Shown here: positions 10,109 through 20,037 of the stretch, piece after piece
How positions within the stretch are numbered: position 1 is the stretch's first letter
Layout of the letters: each line of letters opens with the position of its first letter
Source: Byssothecium circinans
Taxonomy: Eukaryota > Ascomycota > Dothideomycetes > Pleosporales > Massarinaceae
DNA length: 64,000 nt
Direction of reading: 5' to 3'
Assembly: GCA_010015675.1 (NCBI GenBank)
Contig: ML976992.1
Span: forward strand, 512,404 to 576,403
The notes under the pieces: generated by a model
Database searches by the model: none
What the model was told of the DNA's origin: nothing
Seen by the model: only the letters and a program-made list of their open reading frames with translations
Program-made: the position numbers and the translations under genes

Positions 10109-11343
10109 TGGATGTGTGCGATATAGAAGATCTTCCGCTAGCACACTTATATCCCTAAGCAAGTAGGAAAATGAAAGAAAGGGGACATGGCATCTTGTCG
10201 AACAGTGGCACAGAGAGTGATTCGTGGGCGGCGAGGGACTAGGAAAGCTTATCGATATCGGATGGGACCGATTTTCGCTTTTGGTTGGGATGGAGAATCC
10301 GGGGGATCCGAGAACATGGTTGCACTTGGAAGGCATCGCGATATTGGCATTGCTCACGAAAAGAAAGTACGGGGATTTTTTTGACTTGGATGACTTGGAT
10401 TTACTCCTGACGCTCGACAGAAGTTCCCCCAAAATACCTACTATCAAGACAGTTGTGCTATGGAACCATTAGACTGACTTGCGGACAAAAAAACGCAGTA
10501 GCGGGCAGCGAGTTTGCCAAGGTCATTGGGCTTTACGAGCATACACCTCTGGGGCAACAGAAGAGACACGTGTTGCTCAAGCCATAGAGTCAGAGGTAGA
10601 GTGACGTGGACACCTATTCTACCTTTCAGGCTGGGTAGGGAAAGTGAGTCTTCGTGACACCGGGGCACCCCAAAGACAGCACGATATTGATGGAAGCGGA
10701 GCGACTCGAAGAGAATTCCAATAATTTAGTCGAATAGGGCTTGCGCGTCCTGAGATAGAAACACACAGAATGCGATAGTGAGCTTGGACGGTGGCGAAAA
10801 AGGTACCCAATGACTCTTCCGCTATGAGCCACACATCACACACGCCATCACGACCAATAAGAACAGGTGAGCACGATGGATGTCCAGTCACACACTACTA
10901 GTCACAACTATGGCTCACACGAGTCACATTAGTCACAACTTAGCTCACACAAAGAGTCACCGAGTGAGCAAGGCAGGAGTCATAGATGAAAACAGATGCA
11001 TATAAGAGCGATCCCCGGAGGCTTCAGCATGAAGCTGAATACGCTCCGCGCAAGACCTTGATAATATATAAAGGACAGCAATACACTCATACCAGCGGCC
11101 ACCACCATCATTGCCGAAACATCACAACCGCTACCAGGAGGAGTCAATCAACCCAAGCAAGGGAGACTACGCTCCGGTCGGACAAAGGAAAAGGAAAAGC
11201 ACAAACAGGGGAGATCGCGCGCAAGCCATCGGAGACGACGAGGTAAGAAGCATCCCAAAAGCACTAAACAGAAGGAAAGAAAAAGAACGCTGTTAGAGCG
11301 GGCGAGGTTTCCCTCACCAGCTCCCCTGAAGACTGTCGAATAC
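10109..11343. other. Intergenic region downstream of the cpcA-like gene
   Basis: No protein-coding gene is supported in this 1.2 kb. It should hold the 3' UTR of the cpcA-like gene and the 5' flank of the tRNA gene. Its one clear feature is the GTCAC-rich repeat at 10898-10960. Confidence 0.5.
10898..10960. repeat. Imperfect ~31-bp tandem duplication rich in AGTCAC
   Basis: Two adjacent units each contain, in order, tagtcacaact, a short spacer, gctcacac and gagtcac (10898-10928 and 10929-10960). Additional AGTCAC/GAGTCA copies lie just outside, at about 10886 and 10977. Half of these words contain TGACT on the other strand, the core of AP-1/Gcn4-type sites, close to the 3' end of a gene for a Gcn4-like factor. 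Confidence 0.75.
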
Positions 11344-12615
11344 TTATGGTTCCGTATGCCCGTAAGAGCGAGCAATGCGCTTCCATTTCTCGATTTCTGC
11401 CTCTAGCTCGGCATTGCGCTTCTCGAGTTGGTTCACATGATCAAATTTCCTCTGCCGGGAATCACGAGCGGCAAGCGTGTTGCGCGCTCGCTTGAGAGCC
11501 ACCTTATCAGTGGGATCGACACTGATGGAAGGAAGAGGACCCTTCCGACGACGAGGCTTGGTGATAGATGCATTGATAGCAGGTGAACCGGCTACTGATG
11601 ATTTCCTTCGGTGGGAGTTATCTAGAACGATGGGCGAGTTGGCACTGGAAACGCTTGAGTGGCCCCCAGAGGCGCTGCTGACGGTGCGCTCGAGGGCAGG
11701 AGCGCAAGAGACAGCAGGCGTGCAGTTTGAGACCGAAAAGCTGTCGGCCTCCTCTTGGGTGAACAAGGGAAACCAAGTGTCGTTCTGAGGGAGGTGATCG
11801 CCGTTGAACATTGGCGACGTCTCGAAGCTGTCGTTCATGTCGAAAGGAGAGGCATCGATATCGGGAGAAGTAATGTTGGTAAACGTTGTGGAAGGAGGCG
11901 CAGACTGGAGCGGGTCAACGAACAAGTCCTTGGGAGACACTGTGCGCGTGGACCCCGCGACAGAGGGGTTGATGGCCGTGAAGGCGGACGCGGGAGCCTC
12001 CCAAGGAGACATGTCGGACTGGAGGCCGGCGAAGAGGCTGGCCCCCGAGTCGAAGGAGTTGTTGCTGTTCAGATCTGCGTCGCAGGTGAGTTGGAGTTGG
12101 CGGAGGGCGTGGCTAATGTGAGCCTTACCTGCCATGGCTGCAACGTTGTTGGTTTGCGGGATACTGTTGCTAGAGCTAGAGAACAAGGGAACCGGGGGAC
12201 GCTGTTGTTGTAACTGGGGCTGAGGTTGGTGAAATCCTGTGGTTGACGGAGGGGCAGAATTTGCGTAGAAGTTCAGGCCTGCGTTAAACAGATGACCAGA
12301 TTGAGGAGCGCTCGGTGCACGCTGCGGCCGATGAGGGGCTGGAGCCGGCTGGTCGTAGAGCACGAAGTCGGTCTGTTGACGAGCGAATGCGATATGGGAT
12401 GTATTCAGTTGTTGCCTTGAGGCTGGGGGAGCTAGTGAGGAAAGCCATGGTGATTGTGAGGTAGCCGTGGTGGACGACGTGAAGTCGAACGGGGAAGAGG
12501 TAGTTTCCGAAGAACTAGAGCTGCGCGAGGCGAGGCTGTAGTTCAGAGGTTCCGCAAAGGAAGACTCTGAGGGGGGTTGGTAAGTGGAGATGGTTGGTAT
12601 GGCTTGGGAATCCAA
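11344..12615 (-). CDS. cpcA: bZIP transcription factor, cpcA/CPC1/GCN4 type
   Basis: An uninterrupted frame of 423 aa. The C-terminal 55 residues form a bZIP: basic region ALKRARNTLAARDSRQRK, then a short zipper with Leu at LEKRNAELEAEIEKW. RARNTLAAR is diagnostic of the Gcn4/CPC1 group, which activates amino-acid biosynthesis genes under starvation. The second Arg/Lys of the usual AAR(R/K)SR is Asp here. Just upstream, KGPLPSISVDPTDKVA resembles the linker seen in CpcA proteins, and NDTWFPLFTQEE resembles the acidic/hydrophobic activation segment. The protein is longer than typical 240-270 aa CpcA because of a Ser/Pro/Gln-rich N-terminal half. A perfect TGACTCA site and candidate uORFs lie upstream, in keeping with self-activation and translational control. 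Confidence 0.85.
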   Translation of the reverse strand: MDSQAIPTISTYQPPSESSFAEPLNYSLASRSSSSSETTSSPFDFTSSTTATSQSPWLSSLAPPASRQQLNTSHIAFARQQTDFVLYDQPAPAPHRPQRAPSAPQSGHLFNAGLNFYANSAPPSTTGFHQPQPQLQQQRPPVPLFSSSSNSIPQTNNVAAMAGKAHISHALRQLQLTCDADLNSNNSFDSGASLFAGLQSDMSPWEAPASAFTAINPSVAGSTRTVSPKDLFVDPLQSAPPSTTFTNITSPDIDASPFDMNDSFETSPMFNGDHLPQNDTWFPLFTQEEADSFSVSNCTPAVSCAPALERTVSSASGGHSSVSSANSPIVLDNSHRRKSSVAGSPAINASITKPRRRKGPLPSISVDPTDKVALKRARNTLAARDSRQRKFDHVNQLEKRNAELEAEIEKWKRIARSYGHTEP

Positions 12616-12651
12616 TGTGTCGTCGTGGGCGACTGAGAAGAGCGGGAGAGG

Positions 12652-12666
12652 TTAGAAGACGGCCAT
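12652..12666 (-). promoter_or_regulatory. Candidate 4-codon upstream ORF of the cpcA-like gene
   Basis: On the minus strand, ATG GCC GTC TTC TAA lies 37 nt before the main start codon. It is the only ATG between the TGACTCA box at 12797 and the main start. GCN4, cpc-1 and cpcA leaders are known to hold short uORFs that delay reinitiation; whether this one works that way is inference. Confidence 0.5.
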
Positions 12667-12796
12667 TGTTGTAGATGACCGTGTGTGCTGATGTGATGTG
12701 AGTGTAGTGGATGGAGGAGAAGAAAGGAAACGGATGCCTGGGTGGAGGTCAGGTTTTGTGCGAGTGCCGGCGAAGCGACGCTAGCGCGAAAAAGCT

Positions 12797-12804
12797 ATGA
12801 GTCA
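12797..12804 (-). promoter_or_regulatory. Gcn4/CPRE box TGACTCAT upstream of the cpcA-like gene
   Basis: The plus strand reads ATGAGTCA, so the minus strand reads TGACTCAT, the optimal Gcn4/AP-1 target, about 180 bp before the ATG of a Gcn4-family gene. In Neurospora and Aspergillus the orthologous genes activate their own transcription through such sites. Confidence 0.7.
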
Positions 12805-12899
12805 CAGAAGAGCGCAGGGATGCGTGCGCAGTGCAGGCGCCAATGGCCAATGAGACGCCGCCGCTGCTGCTGAGCGTAGGGGGCTTGTCCCAAAGGGTG

Positions 12900-12962
12900 T
12901 TAGCTCCTACACCGCTCATGGTGCGACGCGGCCAGCGACATCCCGCCCGCAACACCAAACAT
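12900..12962 (-). promoter_or_regulatory. Candidate 20-codon upstream ORF of the cpcA-like gene
   Basis: An ATG at 12962 opens a 20-codon frame ending TAA at 12900. Another ATG at 12919 opens a 56-codon frame to 12749. They matter only if transcription starts upstream of about 12960, which the sequence does not settle. Confidence 0.3.
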
Positions 12963-12966
12963 TGCC

Positions 12967-14818
12967 CCAAATATGTCAGAGAAAAAACGACATTTGATGT
13001 CCGTACATACTCTCTGCGGTGGAGAAGAACCCGCGCCTACCTTACGACCGCTCGTGCATGCGCTCCTTCTATGAGGCCACTTCACAGCTGTCTCGGGCTC
13101 CGATATCAGGCATCACTCTTACGAGTAGGGCGCGAATCAGAAGACGGCGCAGCCCTTGTAGCTCGACACCCCAGCAGCTAGTTTGGAACCGGTGGAGGTG
13201 ATTACGAGCCAAGCCGCCAGCGGAATCGATCACAAACACCGACAGAAGAGGGCGGAGCAGAGAAACGCCCTTTTTCTGTCTTATTGTAATTCCGCCTGTG
13301 CATGGGAGTTGATTTAACTCCGTGGCTCAACATTTTCTACAAGACATGCGCAACCTGCCCCTACTATATCTTTGCATGTGGCCATCTTTTTCTCTTATGG
13401 TAAATGGCGCAAGGAGCGGTGAGCGCGCCCTTTGAAACGCATCCCGCATTCCAGCAGCCGCAACATCGGATAAGGCTGCAGGTATGACTCCAGGCTGCCA
13501 TCTGCGGTCTGGAGCTCAGCCCCAACAGCAATATCGAATACTGCGGAGAGACCCGAAGTTGATCCGTGGGGACATTGGTTGCCGAGTCCACAATTGGTGC
13601 GCACATCCCTCCACGACGTTGAGATTATTATGAATATGGTCTTCGAAAAATTTAATTACGTTGCTGCTGCTTGATATTATATCCCGTCAGTAGCGTGCCA
13701 TGAAATTGCTGAAGATCGCCATCATACTTCCATACCAACTCGGCCGCGGACTGCAAGTGATGAACCATATCCAGTCCTCTGCCCCATCCCATACTCGCAT
13801 CTCGTATTTGGCACCTCTTGAGGCCTTTGCGGCCTGGTAAGAATCTCACTGCATGTTAATATTGCTTCAATCATCAGATCCTTCTTCAATACAATGCTCA
13901 CTGTCTCAACAACGCCTCTGCCACAGCCAACAACAGCATTATCGACATGTCAGGGCCGTCATCCGCACCCGAAAGACTCGCACGTAGCAGGGCGCACATT
14001 CAACTTGGTTCAAGGACCCTTTCCGGCGATCTGTTCAGGCGTTCTTTCTCTCCACAGGCGTACTGATTGCTAATCAAATCCAAAACGAACTATAACGAAG
14101 TAAGCTAACTACCCATATGCAGAAGGAGGTAGTTGCAAGACACGCTACAGATGTGCTGTGATATCCTCGTATCAGTTGCTCTATCTATCTGTCCATCATG
14201 TGCAGGAAGATATTCATAGGATATTCATCTAATACAGTATTCCCCTCCTTGTGCTACAGTAGCATACCGCTGCGCAATCATGAATCACTGATCACTTCTT
14301 CAGCGTCTGCAAGATCCTTTCTATAATAGATCGGGAAGCAAGACGCTGCTCCATTAATAGACATTACTGCGCCTCACAACACAATGGCACAGTCGGGAGC
14401 ACTGACCGGCAAGACTTGGAGATCGTGTGAAATAGACATCGATGAGTTGGGAGACGTAGAAATCATGGAGTTTTCACCTGCTCCTAAATGCACTATATAA
14501 TCCCATCGCCCATGAACTGGAAATTTCCAAAGCCATGAAAGAAGAGAGTGAAGACAGCTATGAAGCAAACATCGCTTCATAAGGTTGGGGTTGTGGGATA
14601 TGGAGGCTATGTGATGAATAAATGAAACAGGCCGGATACAAGATACCACGTCCAAATAGTTCGGCCTCCTCCCTCGCCCCAGGTGAGCAGCTAGAATCAC
14701 AATCCGGCAATGCTTTTCATGTTCTGTATAGCGTTTCCAGGGCTCTGACACTTGTCTGCATGCCAGTCGAATCCAATTTTCGTTTCTGAATTATGGAAGC
14801 CTGGTAGCAGAAGACGAC
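12967..14818. other. Long intergenic region, no gene seen
   Basis: About 1.85 kb between the cpcA-like leader and the DUF7730-like gene. Short open frames occur on both strands without family resemblance or splice logic. I find no RNA gene, repeat or transposon remnant. Confidence 0.5.
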
Positions 14819-15676
14819 TTAGCGTAGGTACTTCCTGAGCATAGCCCAGAACACTTTGTGCTCATCCTCAGTCCGCTTTGTGGCCCAGCGTATGAACTTT
14901 CCCTTGCAGTAATGGCACTCCCGAGGCTTCTCTAGGTCATTTGGTAGGGTCAAAACCTTGAGAGCTGCTCGCTTGTTGCCTCTACGGATGCCCTCAGCCT
15001 CAATCCAGAATCGAGCAACGCCGAAGAATTCTTCTGCTGATGCCCTGAGGGCCTCCTTTCCGGAACCACCGTATTGCGAGACAGGATACAGGTCGTACAG
15101 TAGCTCTAGACTCTCAAGTTGGTCTGCGTGAACAAGAGCCGAGAACGCTTTCTCGCAGGCATCGCTGGTGATGTGCTTGATGTAGAGAGTGATGACCCGA
15201 ATATCACGTACGTGTGTCGCGTACTGAACGAAGAACTGCGGAAGCATGCCCGCATCGTCGAATTGGAACCTGTTGCAGGAGTATAGCAGTACCGTAGCTT
15301 CGTTCCGAATCTGCTTACAGGCTCGGAGCAGTTTGGCGTTGATTTCGTCCTTCGCATTGCCCTTACCCGCAATATGCATTTGGCGGCGCTTGATGAGGCA
15401 ACGACCTTTCTCGACGGTGGAGTAGGCACGCTGAAAATGCATACCCCTCTTCGAGACTAAGACTAGCTTGTAGATCATGTTGCGGATCTCTGGGGGAAGC
15501 TTGAGGAATGGGAAAGGTGACAGATCTTGCTCGGCTTGGTTGATGTCCTTGCCTTTGATATTGGTCTTCCTGCGCTTCGCCGGGGGTTTTGCGACGGGTG
15601 CTGTAGGCTGTTCATTTTAGCAAGGCGATCTTGCGAGATTGGGCACGTTAGGACCCACTTCAGAGTGCTTTGCCAT
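14819..15676 (-). CDS. 2EXR/DUF7730-like protein
   Basis: A long exon (15607..14819) begins in frame with FPFLKLPPEIRNMIYKLVL. This is the F-box-like L-P-x-E-I-R-x-x-I-Y motif of the 2EXR/DUF7730 family, abundant in Dothideomycetes. It is followed by LLRACKQIRNEATVLLYSCNRFQF, the second conserved block. Upstream of the long exon the frame has no ATG before a stop. A proposed 18-nt first exon (15676..15659, MAKHSE) joined by a 51-nt GTGGGT..CAG intron supplies a start and gives 268 aa; that exon is a prediction. The C-terminal part contains CHYC and several basic residues. Function is unknown in this family; some members may act in ubiquitin ligases by analogy to F-boxes. Confidence 0.75.
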
Positions 15677-16414
15677 CTTTGCTCCCGAGTTGTGGCCCAA
15701 ATCGAATCAATCGGGCGTTCGTAAAGGCAGTCAGAAAAGGCAATGCTAGAAAGGAAACTCAATCTCTCTGCAGCCTGGACCCTTGCAAGTGCCGCGAAAG
15801 TTGAGGAGGAGTGGATTAGAAGAAGTGCTATGTAGGCCCTTTGAAGGAGGCCTCTAGAGGGACTGCTCCTCAATCGCAGGTGAAAGTGAAGTAAGAGGAA
15901 GACGAGGCTTCGAAAGGGTCCTAAGTGAGAGAACCTTGCATGCAAACGCAGTGAGGGATCACAATTACTAAACTCGGACATTACCATGTATTCATTTCGA
16001 GCGGACAGTGTCGTCTCTTGTAACACTCGAATGCATCGATGCTGTCGAAACAGCTACAGGCGAGAATCCCGAGTTTGCCAGAAGGCAACGTGGCGTCGAA
16101 GGCGTAATTCTGTACGAATCCCTACAAGAGCTCCAAAAAGGTATGAGTACGATTACAGAATTCCTACCTATGGTATCTCATATATAAGAAGCTGGAGAAA
16201 ATCTCTAGGTAGACCTTTGCATCTACATAAGACAAAACGAACTCAACATTCACGGGGTGTCTGTGCGCTTCGGCTAAGGATTTAGTTTCATTTAGTGCTG
16301 ACATAAGCAACACCCGTCATCAGTCAGGGCTGATGTCTAAATGTGGCCGTGGGTCCTCCATCAAAGTATTGCAACAGTTCGTCACGTCTTTTCCGTATCC
16401 ATACTCTATATATA
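15677..16414. other. Divergent promoter region, no gene seen
   Basis: This separates the minus-strand DUF7730-like gene from the plus-strand AflR-like regulator. A reading frame at 15475-16026 on the minus strand overlaps the DUF7730-like gene out of frame and is not supported. Confidence 0.5.
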
Positions 16415-17820
16415 ATGGTCACCTCACAACCGCAGAGCGAGAAACTACATACGGCGTGCGATGAGTGTCGTGAGTTACACCGACTCCAACCATGCTTGAC
16501 CATGTGCTGATCGACGACAAAGGCACACGGAAGTTGAAGTGCTCGGGGCATCACCCAGCGTGTATTCGTTGCGAAAGAGAAAAAATACAATGCTCCTACT
16601 CACCACAAAAGCCTATGGGGCGACCGAGAAAGAGACAGAGAAACGATTCATCTGAACAAGCTGAGCAGCTCAGCCAGGCAACAACCACGCCCGTCACAGA
16701 TGCTTTTGATACAGCAGTTTTCAATGACATAGTATCCCCTCCTCCTTTCGATGACCTCCCTGGATTCGACAATGGCGCCTTTTCTGGTCTCCTACCTCCG
16801 TCATACGTTGAGACAACAATGTCCAATTCGCTCGGACAAGATGCTACACAGAATATGAAGTAAGCCTTCCAGGTTCGAGATGCAAAGTCAAGCTACCAGA
16901 TAGAGCTTCCCATTTTGCTGCATGTGGAAGCGGCTGCTTTGCAACTTCCCCACTCCACCACAGACTCACTTCTTACAACTCCAACCAATTACTCGTCTTC
17001 GACCAAATTGCTGATCGGATGGAACGTCCTACTAAATCTCACCAGCTTCAACCCCAATGCGATCAACCCGTCCATCGACCCCTCCCTCTGGAATGCTCGA
17101 CCCATCGATCCTAATGCCACTCTTTCCGTCCATGTCGACACCGAAGTTACCATGCCCTCGCAACAACCCTCATCGGAGACTACTGCAACCTGCAGCTGCT
17201 TCTCCCTCATGTTTCTCGCAGTCTCCGAACTCCAATCCATCACCGACTTCTCCTTCCCCACCATCATCCCCCGCCTACGCAGTGCTACGCACACAGCCTC
17301 CATCATAATTCATTGCCCCAAATGCCCTTTGCAAGCTTTCACCGCGGTTCAAAACGTGCAGTCTCTCACCCACCTTCTATTCTCCTTGGCAGAACGATAC
17401 CACAAGGTACTCTCCGAGATCGAAGCAGAGGCAGCGCGTATCGAAGTTGCAGGCAAGAAGAAGCCTTTTCGCGTCGGCGATAATAGTCCCGAGAACATGC
17501 ACCTCCACACAGGCACTTTGGATTGTCCTATGGGTTTCAACATCGAACTGGAGCCACGTGATTGGAGAAGGATGTGTAAGGCAGCGCTGAAGACTGAGGT
17601 GCTGGGCGGAGGAGGAAATAAGATGCCGTTAGTCAAATTGCTAGATGATTTTGAGAAGAGGCAACGTACGTGGCATATGGATAAGAGTATGCAAACAGAT
17701 GAGCGGACGAAGATCTTTGGTACGCATAATGATTGTAAGGGGAGAGGGGAGATGGCGATGTGTTTGAGGATGGTGCATCAAGTGAGGAAGATGATTGATA
17801 CTCTGAAGTGGGAAGACTGA
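16415..17820 (+). CDS. Zn2Cys6 transcription factor, AflR-like
   Basis: Exon 1 (16415..16469) and exon 2 (from 16523) join through a 53-nt intron to give the Zn cluster ACDECRTRKLKCSG...CIRCEREKIQC, followed by YSPQKPMGRPRKRQR, the AT-hook-like tail common to AflR-like regulators. The frame then meets TAA at 16861-16863 inside a strong GTAAGC donor. The best resolution is an intron 16860..17045 (186 nt, divisible by 3), because its end tactaaatctcaccag has a near-perfect branch site; exon 3 is then 17046..17820. The total is 388 aa. The C-terminal half has a Cys-containing segment, CPKCPLQAF, and the conserved blocks FNIELEPRDWRRMCKAAL and MCLRMVHQVRKMID. No biosynthetic genes surround it, so its targets are unknown. 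Confidence 0.75.
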
Positions 17821-18019
17821 GGGGCGGTGTCGAGCATGAAAGAGTCGGTTTGGCGACGACGTGGATTGTCGATGATTTAGATGATGGCATTGGGCGCTGA
17901 ATAACCCCTCGTACAAGTCGTTACTAAGTCTACTCACGATGATTTTCTAATTCTCAACTTTGTCCTTCCACTTCCACGGTAACACACGCAAACACTTCCT
18001 CGACCATTGCGACAATGTT

Positions 18020-19008
18020 TTACCACCAATGCCCGTCCGTCCGCATCTTATGAAGCCATGGACATATATACACGCAAACCCCGTAGGCAAACAGACCCAG
18101 GCCCAGAACACCCACTAGAGTCGAAACAAGAAACCCCGGCTGCCGTCCATACACCCGCATCAGAGTTAGCACGCTCCTGAGTTTCATGACAGTGGTGAAC
18201 GCTTACATCACGACGCACGTTTGCAATTCCCTTTTCGAGGTCCAGGTCCTTGGGAAGTGCGACAGCTTTGATAGACCTGACCGTCAATGAAAAGTCACCT
18301 TCCTGGTCTCCAAAGAAACTATTGAAAGTCAGCGTACACGCACTAGAGCCAGAGACATTCTTTGGTCGTGATTGCTTACCTCCTCATCATGATATTGAAT
18401 CTCTTAACACTCTTCGTATCCAACTCCCCCGCATCTTCCTGCGGTTTTCCCCGATACGTCGCTTCGAACGCCTTCCAGGGCATATATACACTTTCACTCT
18501 CCATCGCGGCCTCTCCACCTGCCACGAAATCATACTCCCAGCTCGTCGTCGATTGCTCTCGTCCATTCTCTGGATTTGGCGGTAATATCTCGTCCTTTAA
18601 AATGAACGTGTAACGTTTGCCATCGGATTTTCCGTGCTGAAGTTGAATGCCGTCATAGTCGGAGAGGTCCCAGGTAGAGGAGTCAAAGACGGTGCGTTGG
18701 CTTGCGAATCCGGCGCCTCCGAGGGTGGTGATGTCGAGGGTGCCGTGAAAATGGGCGTTGTTGTTGGAGATATCGAGATATGACTTTAGAGTAAGGTTAA
18801 TTCGCCGTATAGGTTGGGGGAGGTGGAGGATTCAGTACTTGGGACTTTCCACCTCTGACGCGATCATCGCTAGCTGTCCAATCTGATGCATTCCAGGGCC
18901 TGTCAGTTGTTTAGTTATATTTACTCGGGAGCTCTGGCATAAATGATAATCTTACTTTTCCCCGCCAAATAATGCAAGCTTTTTCTGCTTGCTGTCTCGT
19001 TTACTCAT
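18020..19008 (-). CDS. CIA30-family protein with C-terminal membrane anchor
   Basis: Five exons (19008..18956, 18899..18839, 18783..18380, 18318..18207, 18139..18020) were assembled from splice signals; all junctions keep frame and give 249 aa. The protein is a CIA30 domain, the complex I intermediate-associated fold: PWNASDWTASDDRVRGGKSQ, FHGTLDITTLGGAGFASQRT, YDGIQL, RYTFILKDEILP, SWEYDF and RFNIMMRSFFGDQEGDFSL. CIA30 proteins help assemble the membrane arm of respiratory complex I in mitochondria, though fungal relatives may differ. The last exon adds a hydrophobic helix, FLVSTLVGVLGLGLFAYG followed by VCVYIC, and a short polar tail, suggesting tail anchoring. No mitochondrial presequence is evident; the start MSKRDSKQKKLALFGG matches fungal relatives. 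The gene is divergent from the DUF202 gene. Confidence 0.88.
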
Positions 19009-19213
19009 ATTCCCTTTTGAGACCGAGATGTATAGAGGAGTGCTGTTGTGAGATTGTGGGTCGATAGTTTGAAGGTGTCGATCGATGATCTCACACTAGG
19101 TCCCGAAAGTCCCGCGCGGTCCGAGCTTCTTTCAACCCGCCTTTCACTTTAAACGCAGCTTATACACACACTCACGCCTTGCTATCTGTCTTGAAGAGAA
19201 GCATTCACTCACG

Positions 19214-19900
19214 ATGGACTTCAGGCCTTTGAGTCAGATGCAGGATACAGATGAGTCAGTGTTGGATGAGCCGTACCGACCTTTCTACAACTTCTGGGCG
19301 CCAACGCCAGTTCTCGTGAAGCAGTATGTTTATGTTCTGTGCCATGGGTCGTACTAATAGGGGATAGGGACAATGAATATGATCGAGTGGCTTTCAAGGA
19401 GAGACCTTGGTTGGGTGTGTTGCTGTTCGATAACAATTCTTCGGATGCACGAGACCATGCTGCGAACGAGAGAAGTAGGATTGCACTTAACGTTTGAACT
19501 CGAGCTCGTTCACGTACTAACATTGATGCAGCATTCCTGTCATGGCTACGACTAGCTGTTTATATGGCAATTGTTTCAGTCGCCATTACAATGTCATTTC
19601 ATCTGAAGTCACAACCGTCCGCGACAGGTATGTAAGTTCTCTTTCCAGGTTATCATCATGCTCATCACCTATGCAGAGAAAAGGTTTGCGCTACCCTTTG
19701 GTATCATTTTCTGGGTCCTATCAGTAGCTTGCTTGATCTCTGGGTTGGCGAACTATATTAAGACGGTGGCTATGTATAGTAGGCGAACGGCACTGGTGCA
19801 AACAGGCTGGAAGACACAGGTTGTGTTTACGATAGTAGCGACGGCTATCGTGGCGGCATGTGTCTTGTTTCTGTCTACTAATGCGCAAACCAGACGGTAG
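19214..19900 (+). CDS. DUF202-domain membrane protein
   Basis: Four exons, 19214..19323, 19368..19474, 19532..19627 and 19677..19900, give 178 aa. The introns are 44, 57 and 49 nt, with branch sites such as gtactaat and gtactaac. The spliced product has an N-terminal polar part ending DARDHAANERTFLSWLRLAVYMAIVSV, the diagnostic NERTFLSWLR..AL/V pattern of DUF202 (YidH-like, also the C-terminal membrane part of vacuolar VTC proteins). Three hydrophobic segments follow at about residues 82-98, 110-130 and 150-170, with the last ending at the C-terminus. The likely site is the vacuole or another endomembrane; the function is unknown. Confidence 0.85.
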
Positions 19901-20037
19901 ACGCTATATGACATGCAACATGTTGAATTGAACTTCATTATCCCCAGCCGTCGAGGATGTCTTACACAGTACGTACCATCCGTGCTCATTCGTCACGGAT
20001 CCCATCCTGATATGATCCTGCCTATACATCACCACGC

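Noticed and set aside
15475..16026. 183-codon minus-strand frame upstream of the DUF7730-like gene
   Set aside because: It ends in another frame across the first DUF7730-like exon; the real frame there carries the conserved LPPEIR motif.
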